Part shown: piece after piece, positions 61,745 to 64,000 of the stretch
Layout: the number at the start of each line of letters is the position of its first letter
How positions within the stretch are numbered: the first letter of the stretch is position 1
Source: Vibrio superstes
GTDB taxonomy: Bacteria > Pseudomonadota > Gammaproteobacteria > Enterobacterales > Vibrionaceae
Direction of reading: 5' to 3'
Length of the DNA: 64,000 nt
Assembly: GCF_003569005.1 (NCBI RefSeq)
Contig: NZ_BCUR01000004.1
Coordinates: 1,328,003 to 1,392,002, forward strand
Translations under genes and position numbers: made by a program
The notes under the pieces: model-generated
The model's input: the letters and a program-made list of their open reading frames with translations, nothing else
What the model was told of the DNA's origin: nothing
Database searches by the model: none

Positions 61745-63160
61745 GTGAATAGCATTACAACTTTAGAAATGATGCAGTTGCGTCATGCTCAGATGAAGAA
61801 GGCATACAGCTTAGAACCAATGCCATCAATGGATTCTCGTATAGAAAAGTTATCTCGTTTAAGAAAGAAATTGATTGATTACAGTGATCGATTTTGCGCT
61901 TCGATGAATCAAGATTATGGTCAGCGTAGCGTACAAGATACCTTGATTGCGGACGTGTTGCCGTGTATCGCCAACATCGACTACAGCATTGAGCATATGG
62001 CTGAGTGGATGGCTCCTTCTGTGCGAAGTTCTGGTGCTTTGTTGTCACTTTCTAATGTTGAGGTTGTATATCAACCAAAAGGCCTAGTTGGGATTGTTAC
62101 ACCATGGAACTTCCCTGTAATGCTATCTATTGGTCCACTGATCTCTGCAATCACTGCCGGAAACCGAGCAATGATAAAAATGAGTGAATTCACTCCAGCA
62201 ACAAACGCTGTTATGAGTGAGATGTTGAGTGAGGTATTCAGCGAAAATGAGGTCGCCGTTGTTGAGGGTGAGTCTGGACTTTCTGCTCAGTTTAGTGGCC
62301 TGGCATTTGATCACATGCTGTTTACGGGTTCAACGGCTGTAGGTCGTTTGGTCATGAAGGCAGCAGCTCAAAATCTAACCCCAGTGACACTTGAACTCGG
62401 CGGTAAATCTCCGGTCATTGTGGCTGATGATGTATCAATGGAGCTTGCAGTTGAGCGCATTATTTATGGTAAGAGCCTAAACAATGGTCAGGTATGTGTG
62501 TCACCAGATTATGTTTTGGTGCCAGAAAAGAAAAAAGAAGCCTTTGTTAATGAATATAAGCGCCAGTATCAGGCTTTATTTTTAGAAGGTGTTGAGTCTG
62601 AAAATCTGACTTCAGTGGCGAACGAGCGTCAATATCAGCGCATTATTGGGCTTCTCAACACTGAAATTACATCAGGTACTCGGGTTGAACCTTGTCATGA
62701 TTTGAGTATTGACGAGACTAAGCATCGCCTAGTGACTCACCTTGTAGTGGAACCAAAGCTTGAATCTAACATCATGAATGAAGAGATATTTGGTCCCTTA
62801 TTACCCGTGATCGGTTATCAGGATATCGAGGTGGCGATTGAACTTATCAATAGTAAGCCGCGCCCATTGGCGTTGTATCTCATGTCATTTGATGAGGCGC
62901 TTCAACATCGAATCAAGAATACCGTTCATTCTGGTGGCATGTGTATTAATGACTGTGTGTACCATTTAGCCGTAGACGATACGCCATTTGGCGGTGTTGG
63001 TGAGTCGGGTATGGGCAATTATCACGGTAAAGAGGGCTTTATTACCTTCTCTCATGCCAAGACGGTAATGACCAGTGGTCAAGAGCACCAAGTTAAACAT
63101 TTGTTCTCAGCGGAAGATAACGAATTCAAATCAGCTGTATTGGCGATGCTAGGAAAATAG
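61745..63160 (+). CDS. Aldehyde dehydrogenase, coniferyl-aldehyde dehydrogenase type
   Basis: NAD(P)-dependent aldehyde dehydrogenase of 471 residues. The GTG start at 61745 has AAGAGGTG five bases upstream; an in-frame GTG at 61715 has no good site. Catalytic C251 (NNGQVCVSPDYVL) and E217 (TLELGGKSP); NAD loop FTGSTAVGR. The sequence pattern YQPKGLVGIVTPWNFPVMLS and DDTPFGGVGESGMGNYHG fits the coniferyl-aldehyde dehydrogenase group of short ALDHs. Likely detoxifies or uses aldehydes with the iron alcohol dehydrogenase further on. First gene of a unit controlled by a TetR-type operator. Confidence 0.9.
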   Translation: MNSITTLEMMQLRHAQMKKAYSLEPMPSMDSRIEKLSRLRKKLIDYSDRFCASMNQDYGQRSVQDTLIADVLPCIANIDYSIEHMAEWMAPSVRSSGALLSLSNVEVVYQPKGLVGIVTPWNFPVMLSIGPLISAITAGNRAMIKMSEFTPATNAVMSEMLSEVFSENEVAVVEGESGLSAQFSGLAFDHMLFTGSTAVGRLVMKAAAQNLTPVTLELGGKSPVIVADDVSMELAVERIIYGKSLNNGQVCVSPDYVLVPEKKKEAFVNEYKRQYQALFLEGVESENLTSVANERQYQRIIGLLNTEITSGTRVEPCHDLSIDETKHRLVTHLVVEPKLESNIMNEEIFGPLLPVIGYQDIEVAIELINSKPRPLALYLMSFDEALQHRIKNTVHSGGMCINDCVYHLAVDDTPFGGVGESGMGNYHGKEGFITFSHAKTVMTSGQEHQVKHLFSAEDNEFKSAVLAMLGK

Positions 63161-63188
63161 TCGCCCCATCGGAATCTGAGAGTAAATT

Positions 63189-63632
63189 ATGTTAGAACGA
63201 TTTTTTGAAAAAACCATTCGTGGCTATTTGTTGATAACCGGTCTGCTGACCGCCAGTGCCTTTGCAACCTTTGTCGCTCCTGAGTGGAGTATGGTGAACC
63301 TGTTCTCCTACGACGAGCAAATGATGCAGAACAAGGAATATTTACAAGCTACCTACCAACATTGGGGCGTGATGGTTGGCTGTATCGGTGTGCTGTTAAT
63401 GGCGTCGGCGTATGTGAAACCGCTTCGTACCTCAACCATGATTTATAGTGGTTTTGAGAAGGCGATGTTTGTCGGGTTATTTATCTACAATGTGTGTGTG
63501 AACGAGTACACATGGTTTTGGGGATGGAGTGGGGTACTTGCACTCGATGGCTTCGTTACATTGTATTCACTGCTCTACCTTTACTATTTTATTACTCGCG
63601 ACAAAAGCCGTGAACCCGCGCATCTGCGTTAA
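63189..63632 (+). CDS. Hypothetical membrane protein
   Basis: Protein of 147 residues with four predicted transmembrane helices (about 11-30, 58-76, 84-103, 112-134). It lies 28 bases after the aldehyde dehydrogenase, so probably in one operon. Aromatic-rich (EYTWFWGWSG). No family recognised. Confidence 0.7.
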   Translation: MLERFFEKTIRGYLLITGLLTASAFATFVAPEWSMVNLFSYDEQMMQNKEYLQATYQHWGVMVGCIGVLLMASAYVKPLRTSTMIYSGFEKAMFVGLFIYNVCVNEYTWFWGWSGVLALDGFVTLYSLLYLYYFITRDKSREPAHLR

Positions 63633-63725
63633 TTTATTTACATTAAATTCAATCAATTAGTTAAAAATTAAAGCAGTAACATGTCTCTGGCGAGTCACAT
63701 GTACTAGGAAATAACAAATTAATAC

Positions 63726-63741
63726 TAGACCGACTGGTCTG
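63726..63741. promoter_or_regulatory. TetR/NemR-like operator before the iron alcohol dehydrogenase
   Basis: TAGACCGACTGGTCTG, an almost perfect dyad matching the site at 61686. Shared regulation of both genes is inferred. Confidence 0.7.
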
Positions 63742-63782
63742 TCGGTGATATTGTTACTGCAACCAAACAAGAGGTAACAACC

Positions 63783-64000
63783 ATGGCAACAACAAACTTT
63801 AGCTTTAATCTAAAAACTATCATTCATGCTCATGAAAATGGAATTCAAGATATCCCTGCTTTGTTTGAACGCATTGGCGCGAAGAAAGTGGTGTTATTTA
63901 CGGATAAAGGATTAGAGTCGTTGGGTTTTGTTGAAAAATTTGGTGAGGTGTTTGCAGCTCAAAACCAAGTACAAATCGCAGGTGTTTATACTGATATCGA
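63783..64000 (+). CDS. Iron-containing alcohol dehydrogenase (partial, runs off the window)
   Basis: The first 72 codons of a gene starting MATTNFSFNLKTIIHAHENG, with GAGGT upstream. The segment KKVVLFTDKGLESLGFVEK is the nucleotide-binding start of group III iron-dependent alcohol dehydrogenases. The metal-binding His/Asp residues lie beyond the window. It probably reduces or oxidises an alcohol/aldehyde pair together with the aldehyde dehydrogenase under the same operator. Confidence 0.8.
   Translation, partial: MATTNFSFNLKTIIHAHENGIQDIPALFERIGAKKVVLFTDKGLESLGFVEKFGEVFAAQNQVQIAGVYTDI

Overview
The window reads as chromosomal DNA of a marine Vibrio (Gammaproteobacteria). The main evidence is the uvrY(varA)-uvrC-pgsA block followed by a Cys/Gly/Leu tRNA cluster, a norspermidine operon (aminotransferase-decarboxylase fusion, carboxynorspermidine synthase, nspC), FabV-type enoyl-ACP reductase, a 367-residue PurC, DNA polymerase II, SelO, MaoP, and a sigma-54 activator resembling VpsR. 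The naming is inference from gene content and synteny; no database search was possible.

Layout. 1-1.8 kb: an insertion sequence with a DDE transposase and arrays of short repeats at both ends. 2-7.3 kb: an Asp-nucleophile alpha/beta hydrolase, a lipoprotein, maoP, cytochrome b561 and an ABC exporter. 7.9-11.5 kb: a lipidated papain-like (YiiX/NlpC-P60-like) protein with an exported partner, then a DUF2202 protein. 11.7-20.4 kb: a MerR-methyltransferase fusion, a three-gene RND efflux operon with two adaptors, and an MFS exporter followed by a small palindromic element. 20.6-26.8 kb: yciU, polB, uvrY, uvrC, pgsA. 27.1-28.2 kb: eight tRNA genes in a repeatedly duplicated Cys/Gly/Leu array, with scars. 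28.5-31.7 kb: a secreted DUF11-like protein behind a near-consensus sigma-54 promoter, next to a VpsR-like sigma-54 activator. 31.8-38.6 kb: an MscS channel and the norspermidine operon. 38.7-41.7 kb: selO between two paralogous small secreted proteins built from a 13-residue GYTWEDPSERTGG repeat. 41.9-50.5 kb: a MITE, a UDG-like protein, a HAD phosphatase, an ACT-domain protein, fabV, a nitrilase, DUF1059, purC with a PurR-like box, a SulA-like gene with a LexA box, and small hypotheticals. 50.7-53.7 kb: a YdiJ-type FAD/Fe-S dehydrogenase. 54.1-64 kb: an accessory catabolic or detoxification stretch with an MDR alcohol dehydrogenase and DUF1330 protein divergent from an HxlR regulator, a TetR regulator divergent from an SDR, a membrane protein and two haloalkane-dehalogenase-like enzymes (one exported), a decayed gene, and an aldehyde dehydrogenase, membrane protein and iron alcohol dehydrogenase (cut by the window end) sharing a TetR/NemR-like operator.

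The observations most worth following are the two secreted repeat proteins around selO with their shared 5' leader, the sigma-54 secreted-protein/activator pair, the rearranged tRNA array, and three sets of repeated palindromes at regulator-controlled promoters in the last 10 kb.
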